A stretch of 27,815 nt of DNA, from positions 553,964 to 581,778 of the forward strand of contig NZ_GG700733.1 of the NCBI RefSeq assembly GCF_000160835.1, read 5' to 3'. This document shows, one piece after another, positions 15,034 to 24,100 of this stretch (its first letter is position 1; each line of letters opens with the position of its first letter). Made by a program: the position numbers and the translations under genes. The stretch comes from Limosilactobacillus antri DSM 16041. Lineage in GTDB: Bacteria > Bacillota > Bacilli > Lactobacillales > Lactobacillaceae. The notes under the pieces were generated by a model. The model was not told the origin of the DNA. It ran no database searches and saw only the letters and a list, made by a program, of their open reading frames with translations.

Positions 15034-17364
15034 ATGGCAATTCGCAAATCAGAACCAACCTGGCGGCGGACATCTTTGTTTACCGCTACCCTGGGAATTA
15101 GTATTTTACTGAGTGGTCAGGTTGGACACGCTGACCGGACAACTGCTGTAACACCAGCACAACAGCCCGTGGCCCAACCAGCGGCAACGCAAGATAACGG
15201 AACTGCACAGCAGACAGCAACTGTTGCAGCGGGACAAGAGAACCTGGCGTCAGTGACGACGCAGCATCAATATGGAACCGCAGACCAACCAATTATTGTT
15301 ATTAGTGATGATCTTAATGCAGAGCCGCGCCAAAAATACCAAGAGCAACTAGAGAAGTGTATTGCTGAAGAAAAGCAGGACGAAGAGGCTATTCAAAATG
15401 ACCAGAAGGAAAGTGTAGATATATCAGGTCAGATAGGTACTTTGACGGCCAAATCATATTACGATTATACTAAACACCCGGAAAACTATGATAATACAGA
15501 TGCTCCTGCTGAGTTACAAGAGATACTCAAAAATTACGAACAACTAAAGCAAAAAGTAGCAACTCAGCAAAATGCAGTTGATGAAGAAGAGCAATTAGTG
15601 GCAAAAAAGAAAAAGGTAAGTGATGACTGGGAAAAGTTTGTTGATGAACAAGAAAAAAGGGGAACCCATCCAATGGCTGAATATTGGAACAAATCAGCAG
15701 CTTATTTATCTGATCTACGTGTCCATATAGATAAACTGAGGAAAATGGAAAAAGCTCTTTGGGACGATGAAAATACACTGTCTACTCTTTCTTCTTCCTT
15801 AAGTGATGAAATAGAAAAAAACAAATCGTGGATTTACTCAAAGATTGAGCAACGTTCTGACATCATTGCTTTACGGACAAAAGAAAAGCAATTAGACGAA
15901 GATGCTCATAAGCGTTTCGGTCAGACTATCCTTCTTGGGAACCAAATTAAGACCTTGCCCGATGTCATAGCAACCGTAAAACCTGAGGATTATGCGGTAA
16001 ATAAGTTGATTACCCGAACAATTCACATTGTGATTCCCGGACAGGCGCCTACGGATATTAAGCAAGTCGCCAGCTGTTACGCCCACCAAATTCGTGATGG
16101 TCAAAAGATTACTTATGAGGAGTGGCAAAAAGATAGTTGGAGCTGGAAAGCCTATACTCCAAAGGCCTACTTCGGCTATAACTGCGATGTTACCGAAGTT
16201 CCAGCCGTCACGGTTTATCACGACACGCCGAATCAGACAATCACTGTTACTTACACAGCTCAGGCAGGATTAGACAACAACTACGACCATAACGACCACG
16301 GCAACTATGCCTGGCTTGACCACTACCAGCTGAGTGGCGACCAGCTCCAGGTCAGTGGCTGGCACGCGACGAGCGACGTTAAGAATAAGCCGTACCACTA
16401 CCTGATTGTCTTTGATAACACGACGCACAGTGAAGTGACACGGTTGATGGTCCGCCAGACCGCCCGTCCTGATATTGCTGTTGTGCACAATGTTTACGGT
16501 GCCGGGTTGGCCGGTTTCCAGACGAATCTTGATTTGCCAGCGGCCGTCTTGCAAGCTGGCGACCACCTTTCCCTCATCAGCCGCTACACGGATGACCAAG
16601 CCGGCAACGGCGACGCCACAGACTACTGGTTTGACTTGCAAATGGACCAGGGCAACCACGGCTACCTTGACGTGGCTCAAGTACAAAACGGCAAACTTCA
16701 CGTGGCCGGTTGGCACGCGACTAACCAGGCATTTGGCCGTGACCACCATGTCCTGATTCTCTTTGACGCTAGTCGGGGGCACGAAATCGCCCGGGTCAAC
16801 GCTACGAATGCCGAACGTCCTGATATTGCCAAAATTTATCCCACGGTAGGAAATGCGACGATGGCCGGCTTTGTGGGCGACTTTGATCTTACACCGGAGC
16901 TAGTGACTGATAACCTGCAAATCATTAGCCGGTACAGCAGCGACGCGGACGCCAATAGCGACTACGTTGACTTCTGGTCGGCTCCCCGGCGGCTAACGAC
17001 TGATACCAGCAACCAGGGCTGGCTAGATGACGTTAGCGTCCGGGATGGTCAGCTCCACATTGTCGGCTGGCACGCAACTGACCGCTCGCTGGGGCGTAAG
17101 TACCACTACATCATTATCTTTGATGCCACACCAGGGATTGGCCATGAGCTAAGGCGGTTCAACATTACCGACCAGGAAGTGAGCCGTCCGGATGTCGCTA
17201 AGGCTTTTCCAACCATAATGACTGCTGGCAACTCCGGCTTTAATATTAGTTTTGCCAACGATCCGGACTTCACTGAGGAGCACGATTTGCAAATTATTAG
17301 CCGTTGGACCGATGACCCAGCCGGCAATGGCAATGCGGTCGATTACTGGTTTAAGCCGGTTTGA
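15034..17364 (+). CDS. Secreted surface protein: coiled coil, Mub-like domain, three GWHA repeats
   Basis: A 776-residue exported protein. ATG 15034 follows GGGGGAGG, and a signal peptide ends near GQVGHA. A Gln/Ala/Thr-rich linker leads to a Lys/Glu-rich coiled-coil stretch (about 90-300). A domain beginning ITRTIHIVIPGQ and ending QTITVTYTA (about 320-405) resembles the mucus-binding B-type repeats of lactobacilli. Three ~118-residue repeats follow, with GWHA at 442, 559 and 678, each ending in a variant of ISRY-DD-AGNG-DYW. The chain stops right after the third, with no LPXTG anchor, so the repeats may bind the wall or glycans. The coding DNA for the coiled coil is visibly AT-richer than the repeats, suggesting domain shuffling. 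The role is probably adhesion or a wall-associated function; binding partners are unknown. Confidence 0.8.
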   Translation: MAIRKSEPTWRRTSLFTATLGISILLSGQVGHADRTTAVTPAQQPVAQPAATQDNGTAQQTATVAAGQENLASVTTQHQYGTADQPIIVISDDLNAEPRQKYQEQLEKCIAEEKQDEEAIQNDQKESVDISGQIGTLTAKSYYDYTKHPENYDNTDAPAELQEILKNYEQLKQKVATQQNAVDEEEQLVAKKKKVSDDWEKFVDEQEKRGTHPMAEYWNKSAAYLSDLRVHIDKLRKMEKALWDDENTLSTLSSSLSDEIEKNKSWIYSKIEQRSDIIALRTKEKQLDEDAHKRFGQTILLGNQIKTLPDVIATVKPEDYAVNKLITRTIHIVIPGQAPTDIKQVASCYAHQIRDGQKITYEEWQKDSWSWKAYTPKAYFGYNCDVTEVPAVTVYHDTPNQTITVTYTAQAGLDNNYDHNDHGNYAWLDHYQLSGDQLQVSGWHATSDVKNKPYHYLIVFDNTTHSEVTRLMVRQTARPDIAVVHNVYGAGLAGFQTNLDLPAAVLQAGDHLSLISRYTDDQAGNGDATDYWFDLQMDQGNHGYLDVAQVQNGKLHVAGWHATNQAFGRDHHVLILFDASRGHEIARVNATNAERPDIAKIYPTVGNATMAGFVGDFDLTPELVTDNLQIISRYSSDADANSDYVDFWSAPRRLTTDTSNQGWLDDVSVRDGQLHIVGWHATDRSLGRKYHYIIIFDATPGIGHELRRFNITDQEVSRPDVAKAFPTIMTAGNSGFNISFANDPDFTEEHDLQIISRWTDDPAGNGNAVDYWFKPV

Positions 17365-17481
17365 TCCATCAGGCTTTCAGTAAGGAACACCTTATTTAAT
17401 GGCATGAAACGCTAAGCAAATAAGAGGAAGGACTGCCATAGTTGACAGACCTTTTTATTGGGAGAAGGAGTGATAGAACGA

Positions 17482-18408
17482 ATGAAAAAATTATGGATAC
17501 TAATAGTAACAATGATGATGGCTATTGTCTGTTTGCCCATAACTGTTATGGCAGAAAAATACAGCAAGATGGTTGCCTTGCCGCAAGGATCAGAGCAGAT
17601 GTATGTATATGATAATGGCAAAAAAACCAATACTCATTTGCGGCCAGATCGAATGACGCCAATTAAGCAGAACCGAACTAATTTAAATCCGTTAGTGTTA
17701 AAGGGAAAGTTTCCGTTAGTTGGTTGGGCGGGGATTACCTTAAAGCAGTCTGATTATAGCCTCATGAAGCCAACAGAAGATCAAGCTGATGCACTAGGTA
17801 TTTCACGCATTTTAGTTCCCAGAAATAACGATTATGAAAATCGGGATGGCAAGGGATTGGACTACACTTTACAGAACCGGTGGGTTATAAAAAGTAAGGT
17901 TGCGCCGATGGCAATCAATGATTTGAAGCAATTTACGCAAGCTCATAACAGCAGCGATAAGAGTCAGCTGCAAAACCAGAGCAAGACCTTGGTGGAAAGC
18001 TGGCGCAAAATCGCTAACTATAACTTTAATTTGGATAAGCTGCAGGTAAACTCATTTTCAATGGGATATGCTCAAGAAGACGGAAATCACGATGATGCAA
18101 GCCCAAGTATAAAAAATACTACGTACATGGACGTAGTAATTAAGGCAAAAACTTCCCGAAAGATAGGAGAGCACAACTTTAAGAATGAGGAAGATGGTGA
18201 AGATCCAGAGATGGCTGAATTGGATCGGGGAAATCACGAAATAATCGAGAAAAACGATCCAGAGGCCAAAAGCAGTTCGATTGAAGGGACGGGTAAAACT
18301 ACTGACACGGAACATGAATACGATAACTTTCATGTGCACTACAACTTGATCGATGGTAAATGGCAGTTGAGTTGGGTTCAAATGAAGGCAATTCCATGGG
18401 GGGATTAG
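17482..18408 (+). CDS. Secreted protein of unknown function
   Basis: A 308-residue protein with a clear signal peptide (MKKLWILIVTMMMAIVCLP, cleavage after about VMA). No domain is recognised. The mature part is polar, with an Asp/Glu-rich stretch (about 220-270), and ends in a segment that alternates aromatic and charged residues (HVHYNLIDGKWQLSWVQ), which looks like a beta-sheet edge. Upstream in-frame TTG 17458 and GTG 17470 exist, but only ATG 17482 starts at a signal sequence. GGGAGAAGGAG precedes it by 11 bases. It is AT-rich like its downstream neighbours; the next gene starts four bases after its stop, so they form an operon. A TTGACA at 17442 has no matching -10 box. Confidence 0.75.
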   Translation: MKKLWILIVTMMMAIVCLPITVMAEKYSKMVALPQGSEQMYVYDNGKKTNTHLRPDRMTPIKQNRTNLNPLVLKGKFPLVGWAGITLKQSDYSLMKPTEDQADALGISRILVPRNNDYENRDGKGLDYTLQNRWVIKSKVAPMAINDLKQFTQAHNSSDKSQLQNQSKTLVESWRKIANYNFNLDKLQVNSFSMGYAQEDGNHDDASPSIKNTTYMDVVIKAKTSRKIGEHNFKNEEDGEDPEMAELDRGNHEIIEKNDPEAKSSSIEGTGKTTDTEHEYDNFHVHYNLIDGKWQLSWVQMKAIPWGD

Positions 18409-18412
18409 GAAA

Positions 18413-19129
18413 ATGAAATTTTGTCCAAACTGTGGCAATAAGCTAAATGGAAATGAAAGTAAATGTCCAAAATGTGGGCTTGTATTAAAGAAAAAACAGC
18501 CCAAGGAAAATAAACAGGATCATGATATTAAGGAAATCCTTAATAAGGTCGACTCTACTAGGTTCAAAGATTTAGGTAGACAGCATAAAAAGCTAATTAT
18601 TGGGATTGTCTGTGCAATTGTTGCCGTGATTGTTGTGTATTCACAAATTTACGTGCCCCATGTTGTTGATTCAGCACTGGAGAACAATGGTTTTACGAGC
18701 GCTAAGGGCTATAAAGTTAATATCGACCGGGGAAATAAAACGATTACTGTAATGCCTAATTTTGGTTCACAACAACAAATTAATAGCCAGCTTGAGTCCA
18801 ACGGCTTTGATACACGGGTGGTGACGGCCGAAAGTCAAATGTCCAATGTAGCTCATGAGATTGCTGGGAAAACGTTTGGTAAGTGGACCGTGCGAATGAC
18901 AGCAGAAAATGTTCATACTCGTGATTATAAATTAGCTTATTATTGGGTATTTAAAGGAACCAAGGAGACTACACGTTTTCAGACCAGCCCGGTTGGTCAG
19001 GAATTTAGACGTCATTATCTTCAGCAAAAAGAAGATGAAGCTAATGAAGAGGATAAAGCACATACTGATGATGTGATCACTGCGGGTGCGCTTGGTGGAG
19101 CACTTGGCTTTATGGCGGGGGCTTGGTAA
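18413..19129 (+). CDS. Zinc-ribbon membrane protein
   Basis: A 238-residue protein with an N-terminal zinc ribbon (Cys4, Cys7, Cys18 and Cys21 in CPNCG and CPKCG), a charged linker, one transmembrane helix (about 60-78, IIGIVCAIVAVIVVYS) and a predicted extracellular domain of about 130 residues. It ends in a Gly/Ala-rich hydrophobic tail (ITAGALGGALGFMAGAW). The layout, cytosolic zinc ribbon then membrane then outside domain, is shared by several Firmicutes envelope-stress proteins (inference). It is coupled to the PrsW-type gene just downstream, which also starts with a zinc ribbon. Function unknown. Confidence 0.8.
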   Translation: MKFCPNCGNKLNGNESKCPKCGLVLKKKQPKENKQDHDIKEILNKVDSTRFKDLGRQHKKLIIGIVCAIVAVIVVYSQIYVPHVVDSALENNGFTSAKGYKVNIDRGNKTITVMPNFGSQQQINSQLESNGFDTRVVTAESQMSNVAHEIAGKTFGKWTVRMTAENVHTRDYKLAYYWVFKGTKETTRFQTSPVGQEFRRHYLQQKEDEANEEDKAHTDDVITAGALGGALGFMAGAW

Positions 19130-19131
19130 AA

Positions 19132-20283
19132 ATGCCTGATAGCAAAATCGTCTTTTGTACGAATTGCGGTGCTAAAAATAGTACTGACAGTAAGTTCTGT
19201 ATTAACTGTGGAAAGCCATTAGTTAAAAGCAATGGTCAAGTAATCGATTCGACTAGTAATGATAATGAAGAGTCGATAAACAGCTCAAACAAGCAAGGGG
19301 TAATGGATAACGTTACGTCTCACATTAATGCTTGGACGGGTGGCAAGGGAGCGGTCAAAGTTAGTCTGAGCGAATTCTTCAGCCAAGTCTTTAGACGCCA
19401 CACAACAGAAGAAGCTGAGGAGTTATTTATTGTGGGAACCGACAAAACGACACCATCGTTAAGTGAAATTGTTAATGATAAGGTTCAGCCTTGGCTATTT
19501 TCGCGGGTGTTGGGATTCGTTTTAGCTATCGGAATTTTAATGTACTTTCTGCTTGGACTTTTGCCAGCATATGGTATTTGGATATCTATGGATGCCTTTT
19601 TAGCGGTTGCAGTTCCCCTATCAGCACTAGTTCTTTTCTTTGAATGTAACGTTTTTCAGAATATTAGTTTTTACCAGGTAACTAAGATGGCTCTGCTTGG
19701 TGGAGTGTTGTCGTTGATTGTTACAATTTTGTTTGTCAATTTCTTTGGCAATCGGGAGCTCGACCTGCTTGGTGCCCTGCAAACAGGATTCGTGGAAGAA
19801 CTTAGCAAGGTGTTGGTAGCAGCTTACTTTGTTTATAAAATCAAAGCTAAACGAATCTTTAATGGGCTATTAATCGGTGCTGCTGTTGGTACTGGATTTG
19901 CTGCCTTTGAAAATGTTGAGTATATGTTTAATGATAAAACTGGCCAAATTGCTTCCATGCAAGAAGCAATTGGTCGGACGATGTTTTCAATTTCAGATCA
20001 TACGGAATGGTGTGCGATAGCTACGGCGGCGCTTGTAATGGTGATTGCGGGGAAACAGCTATCGTCAAGTGACTTTTTCAACTTTAAATTCTTGCGCTTC
20101 TTGTTGCTGGTGATGATTATTCATGCCCTTTGGGACTGGAATGCCCTAAATCAGTTTGGCATTTTACGATACATGGCGTTAGCGGTGGCTACTTGGATAG
20201 TTGTTTTTGTCTTCATTCATGCAGGACTACGGGAAGTGAAGTTGTTGCAAAGTGAAACTAAAGATAGTCAAATTAATATCTAA
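19132..20283 (+). CDS. PrsW-type intramembrane protease with N-terminal zinc ribbon
   Basis: A 383-residue protein. The zinc ribbon has Cys9, Cys12, Cys23 and Cys26. A Ser/Asn-rich linker leads to about seven or eight transmembrane helices. PrsW-family catalytic motifs are in order: FVEELSK with Glu222/Glu223, FAAFENVEYMF, SDHTEWC and IIHALWDW. PrsW in Bacillus cleaves an anti-sigma factor within the membrane. The substrate here is unknown; the single-pass protein encoded just upstream is a candidate. ATG 19132 lies two bases after the previous stop; a TTG at 19123 would overlap that gene and is possible. Confidence 0.87.
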   Translation: MPDSKIVFCTNCGAKNSTDSKFCINCGKPLVKSNGQVIDSTSNDNEESINSSNKQGVMDNVTSHINAWTGGKGAVKVSLSEFFSQVFRRHTTEEAEELFIVGTDKTTPSLSEIVNDKVQPWLFSRVLGFVLAIGILMYFLLGLLPAYGIWISMDAFLAVAVPLSALVLFFECNVFQNISFYQVTKMALLGGVLSLIVTILFVNFFGNRELDLLGALQTGFVEELSKVLVAAYFVYKIKAKRIFNGLLIGAAVGTGFAAFENVEYMFNDKTGQIASMQEAIGRTMFSISDHTEWCAIATAALVMVIAGKQLSSSDFFNFKFLRFLLLVMIIHALWDWNALNQFGILRYMALAVATWIVVFVFIHAGLREVKLLQSETKDSQINI

Positions 20284-20744
20284 TTGTGAAATCTTGGGAG
20301 GAAAATTAATTATGAAAAAATTAGCACTAATCGCCACCACTTGTTTAGCGGGATTGACGTTAACAGCGTGTGGCAACCAACATCATGGCAGTAAGGGTGC
20401 AGACAGTTCTTCGACCACCAGCAAGACGGTCCGCTCGTCGTCACAAAAGAGCGGTTCTAGCTCGGTCAGCCAGTCGAGCAGCTCAGCGGCTGCTTCTTCG
20501 TCATCGGCGGCGGTTCACCTCACCGGCGGGCAGAGCTCAATCGACTACATTACCCAGAAAATGGGTGACCAGGGCTGGACAATTGATGGCGGAACCTATG
20601 GCGGGGCCCATGGTGCACCAACCGATGGCAGCTACGTTCCGTATAATTCAGTTCGCAACGACAACGGGGATGTCTACTACGTTTATCAGGATGGCCGGAT
20701 TGAAAAGCAGGCCGAATAATATCTAATTGTGAGATTTTGCGAGA
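20275..20744 (+). repeat. 27-base direct repeat flanking the lipoprotein gene
   Basis: 20275-20301 and 20718-20744 match at 23 of 27 bases, with the first 15 (AATATCTAATTGTGA) identical. The first copy spans the stop of the PrsW gene and the ribosome site of the lipoprotein gene. The second follows the lipoprotein stop and runs into a 35-codon ORF. Duplication or insertion of the lipoprotein gene between the copies is suggested. Confidence 0.7.
20312..20719 (+). CDS. Small serine-rich lipoprotein
   Basis: A 135-residue protein with a lipoprotein signal peptide and lipobox LTAC (Cys20 predicted to be lipidated). A long Ser-rich spacer (about 30-68) is followed by a compact C-terminal region with Gly and Tyr (GWTIDGGTYGGAHG, VYYVYQDGRIEKQ). 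It is anchored outside the membrane. ATG 20312 follows GGGAGG. The gene lies 28 bases after the PrsW gene and is flanked by a direct repeat. Function unknown. Confidence 0.8.
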   Translation: MKKLALIATTCLAGLTLTACGNQHHGSKGADSSSTTSKTVRSSSQKSGSSSVSQSSSSAAASSSSAAVHLTGGQSSIDYITQKMGDQGWTIDGGTYGGAHGAPTDGSYVPYNSVRNDNGDVYYVYQDGRIEKQAE

Positions 20745-20851
20745 TGAATGCCGATCCGAACATTGATCCGGAATTCAAACGGCGAATCAACCTGCCGCCA
20801 GATGATTCAGACTACATTCAGCCAACCCATGATCCGGATAGTTGGCGTTAA
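20744..20851 (+). CDS. 35-residue acidic ORF, possibly a remnant
   Basis: ATG 20744 opens 35 codons beginning MNADPNIDPEFKRR and ending HDPDSWR before TAA. The composition (Asp, Pro, Arg-rich) looks protein-like. The upstream region is a mutated copy of the sequence ahead of the lipoprotein gene, in which GGGAGG has become GCGAGA, so translation should be weak. It may be a small protein or the rest of a longer gene. Confidence 0.35.
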   Translation: MNADPNIDPEFKRRINLPPDDSDYIQPTHDPDSWR

Positions 20852-20861
20852 TAAGCTAGGG

Positions 20862-21092
20862 AGCGAGACAAACCGTGAAACAGAAATCAGGATGATTTCG
20901 TTTTTGAACGGTTCTAACGTGGAAGTCGGAATCGACTTCGTTTTTCGACGCGTAGCTAGCCTGTGGGGAGCCCCCGCAAGCGCAAATAGGGTTTCAGAGT
21001 TTGGCTTTACCGAACACTGGAACCCATTTGCGTACTGCGCCGTTCGTATTTTATCTAAGTAAGAGGGCTTATGTCACAGCCTCTTTTTAGCG
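20862..21092 (+). other. Multi-hairpin intergenic element
   Basis: A 230-base stretch without a credible gene but with ordered hairpins. GAAATCA/TGATTTC (20883-20899) and GAAGTCG/CGACTTC (20922-20939) are each followed by GTTTTT, 39 bases apart. A GGGGAGCCCC stem lies near 20965. A long imperfect stem (about 20980-21003 with 21011-21033) brings CGCAAAT against ATTTGCG. A terminator closes the set at 21060-21086. It could be a dispersed repeat element or a structured RNA. Confidence 0.55.
21060..21088 (+). terminator. Intrinsic terminator before the second GWHA protein
   Basis: AAGAGG-CT pairs with AGCCTCTT (one bulged G) around TATGTCAC, followed by five T. Confidence 0.75.
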
Positions 21093-21097
21093 CAGCC

Positions 21098-21155
21098 TGA
21101 AAGAATATCCCGATTCCTGAAATGTGCCCACATCCGGTTAGAAAGCACTTATAAT
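21098..21155 (+). promoter_or_regulatory. Regulated promoter of the second GWHA surface protein
   Basis: TGAAAG at 21098 and TGAAATGTGCCCA at 21118 lie 20 bases apart. TATAAT at 21150-21155 starts 32 bases after the second motif and 45 bases before ATG 21195. All three distances equal those at 14937/14957/14989/15034. The -35 is poor, consistent with activation. Confidence 0.6.
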
Positions 21156-21194
21156 CACGGTTGTATAAAATTTGATTCTGGGGGAGATTATACG

Positions 21195-24100
21195 ATGCGG
21201 AAAAAGTTATACAAAGCAAAGAAAAACTGGGTTATCGGCTTAGCCGCCGGTGCGTTGCTATTAGTGGGCGGGGCAACCACTGCCAGCGCTGATGCCAATT
21301 GGAACCCGCCTGCGGCCCAATTCAGCCAATTTGGCTACAATTCACGGCCCACGGTTACCTGGAGCGGTATTGACACGTCTCAGTATCCGGGTGTGACGTC
21401 TAATGACCCCGCAAACATCAACTCAGCTGTCCTGGATGCTAACGTTAATGTGCAGACAGCGGGAGAAGACGCGGGGCTCAACCAAACAACGCCAGGCTTT
21501 TCTTATAACGTGACGACTAATGGTCATTCGCTGAGAAACGATGAGAGCGTTAATGTCGATTACTACTTCAGCAATGGCGTGAATTATGGAACGAACGGAG
21601 CCGAGTTTGACTCGACCAACAGTAGCACGATTAGCTATGCTGGCACCTTCCGGAACAGCGTCGAAGCAAATTACCTAGGGGTCAGTGGTTCGATTAACGA
21701 CCACCAGATCACGATGCGCCGTGAAAATGACGCGCAAATGACCCATACATCTGATCCGCATAATGTTTCATATCTAACTAAAGAAGCGACCGTCAACGGC
21801 AACACCGTTACCAATACTATCCGGGTTAATACCGACAATGGTGCGGTGCAGCCTGGCGTGTGGGGACTGACGATTAAGCCATACTGGGCGGTTAATGGCG
21901 ACGTTAGTGTCTATGATACGGCGGCGCCATATAAAAACGGGAACGCCTTCTACTACATTATTCGGGATGCCCAGGGTCGGCCACAATGGTTGGAAGTAAT
22001 CCGGCCGCAAAATGGTATGAGGCTCTTTTCCGGGCATGACATTAACTACACCACCGGCCCGCTTGGCGGCTACCAGATGAGTGGCAATAGCTCGACTGCG
22101 CCAGGATCGGCACGGAACCTTTACATGATGGCACCGGCAGGGCTCAATGCTGAGTTTACCTACACCGAATCTTACTACTGGGTCGGCGACGGGTATAATA
22201 ATCCGCAAGCCAACGTGAATGCCGGCTACCTTGATGGCTACCAGCTGGAGCAGGATAACTATGGCAATCCACTTCTCCACGTGGCCGGCTGGCACGCTGC
22301 TTCGACCAGTGCCGACTTGCAGAACGGCTGGCTGATTGTGTTCGATAACACGACTGGGACCGAAATTAAGCGGCAGCGGATTAACCCGGTCGCCCGTCCT
22401 GACGTGGCAGCCCAGTACCGTAACGTGGCTAATAGCAGCCAAGCTGGTTTTGATGAGCGGATTAGCCTGCCGAGCAGTGTCCTTGGTCACCAGCTGACCA
22501 TTATTGCCCGTTATTCTGATGACGCTAATGGTGGTGAAGGTCATCGCACCGACCTCTGGCTGGGGCAACGGATTAACATTAATATGGACAATAATGCCCA
22601 CATTGATGGGACTAAGCTGACCGGTGGCAAGGTGGTTGTTAACGGCTGGCACGCCACGAATACTGCCCTGGGGCGGCGGTACCACTACGTCATTGCCTGG
22701 GATGCGACCCGCGGTCAAGAAATTACCCGTCAGCAGGTTGCTAACGTTAGCCGGGCTGATGTTGGTCGGGCCTTTCCAACCGTCATCAATGCGGACCGGT
22801 CTGGCTTTAGTGCTAGCTTTGACCTTAACGACCCCCGCTATGCCAACGACCAAATCCAATTTATCAGCCGCTACACCGATGACTGGGCTGGGAACGGAAA
22901 TTGTGTCGACTACTGGTTCGCTCCCCAGCGCCTGCTGGCTGATACCGGCAACCATGCCAGCTTGGACGGCTACCGGTTGACTAATGCCGGATTGCAAGTG
23001 GCCGGCTGGCACGCTACGAATGCCGCGCTAGGGCGGAACTATCACACGATTATCGTGTTGGACGCGCGCAACGGTCGTGAACTCGGTCGGCAGACAATTT
23101 ACTCCGGGAGCCGGCCAGATGTCGCCCGGGCCTTTCCTGGAGTAATGAATGCGGACCAGTCTGGTTTTAACACGACAATTGCCTTTAATTCCGCGATGGC
23201 GACCGACCCGGTTCGAGTGATCAGCCGGTGGAGCGCTAGCCGTGACGCTAACAGCAACTACGTAGATTACTGGTTTGCGCCGGTTCAGCTGCTGGCTGAC
23301 CAGGGCAACTACGCCAACTTGGATGGCATAAGCTGGACTGGTCGCCAGGTACAAATGGGTGGTTGGCACGCCAGCAACCAGGCCTTTGGCAAGCAGTATC
23401 ACTACATTATTCTCTTTGACCAGACCCGGGGCTATGAGGTCGGTCGCCAGCTAGTCGAAAGCGGCAGCTACCGGCCAGACGTTGCGAACGCCTTTCGGGG
23501 AGTAAGCAACGCTGATAATTCTGGCTTCAATGTTACAATTACCCCTAGTGTGGATATTCGTGGCGACCGCCTGCAAGTGGTCAGTCGGTGGACAGACGAC
23601 CCAGCCGGTAATGGCAATGGGACCGACTACTGGTTCGCCCCACGGGTGGTTGCTAGCCGGCCGAGCGACGCCGACTATTCCCTGGCCCAGCTGAATCAAC
23701 GGAGCGTTACGGATCCTGCTGCTTGGGGGATTTATGCAACGGCTACGGCAGATGCGCGGGCGGCGGCTCAGGAATGGCAAAATGGCAATCATGATTATCA
23801 GATAGCAGATCGAATGAAAGACGGTTTGCAAGTTCGGTACAATCCAACTCCTAAGGATAGTAGTACAATTTTGAATAATCAGGTGTATGTTGACGATAGT
23901 ATGCCAGCGGTTATTAATGAAATGTATAGTGACCCACAAATGAAATTGCATGTAAATAAGTTTACAGCTGCTATCCTTAATGGCATTCGTCAAGCTTTAG
24001 GAATTAATAATAGTACAGTATTGACTAATTCTGCTTTAATCGAAGATGCTCAAAAATATATTTTCAATCCAAAAATTAGTAACACCCAACTTTTTGGAGA

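Noticed and set aside
20748..21062. 104-codon open frame in the hairpin region
   Set aside because: It crosses several hairpins, overlaps the better 35-codon frame and has no ribosome site or protein-like composition.
21774..23012. 412-codon minus-strand frame opposite the GWHA repeats
   Set aside because: A shadow of the GC-rich repeat coding; no start signal or recognisable protein.
22200..23650. Repeat array considered as CRISPR or DNA-level tandem repeat
   Set aside because: The repeats are ~357-base coding units with amino-acid-level conservation, not short identical repeats with spacers.
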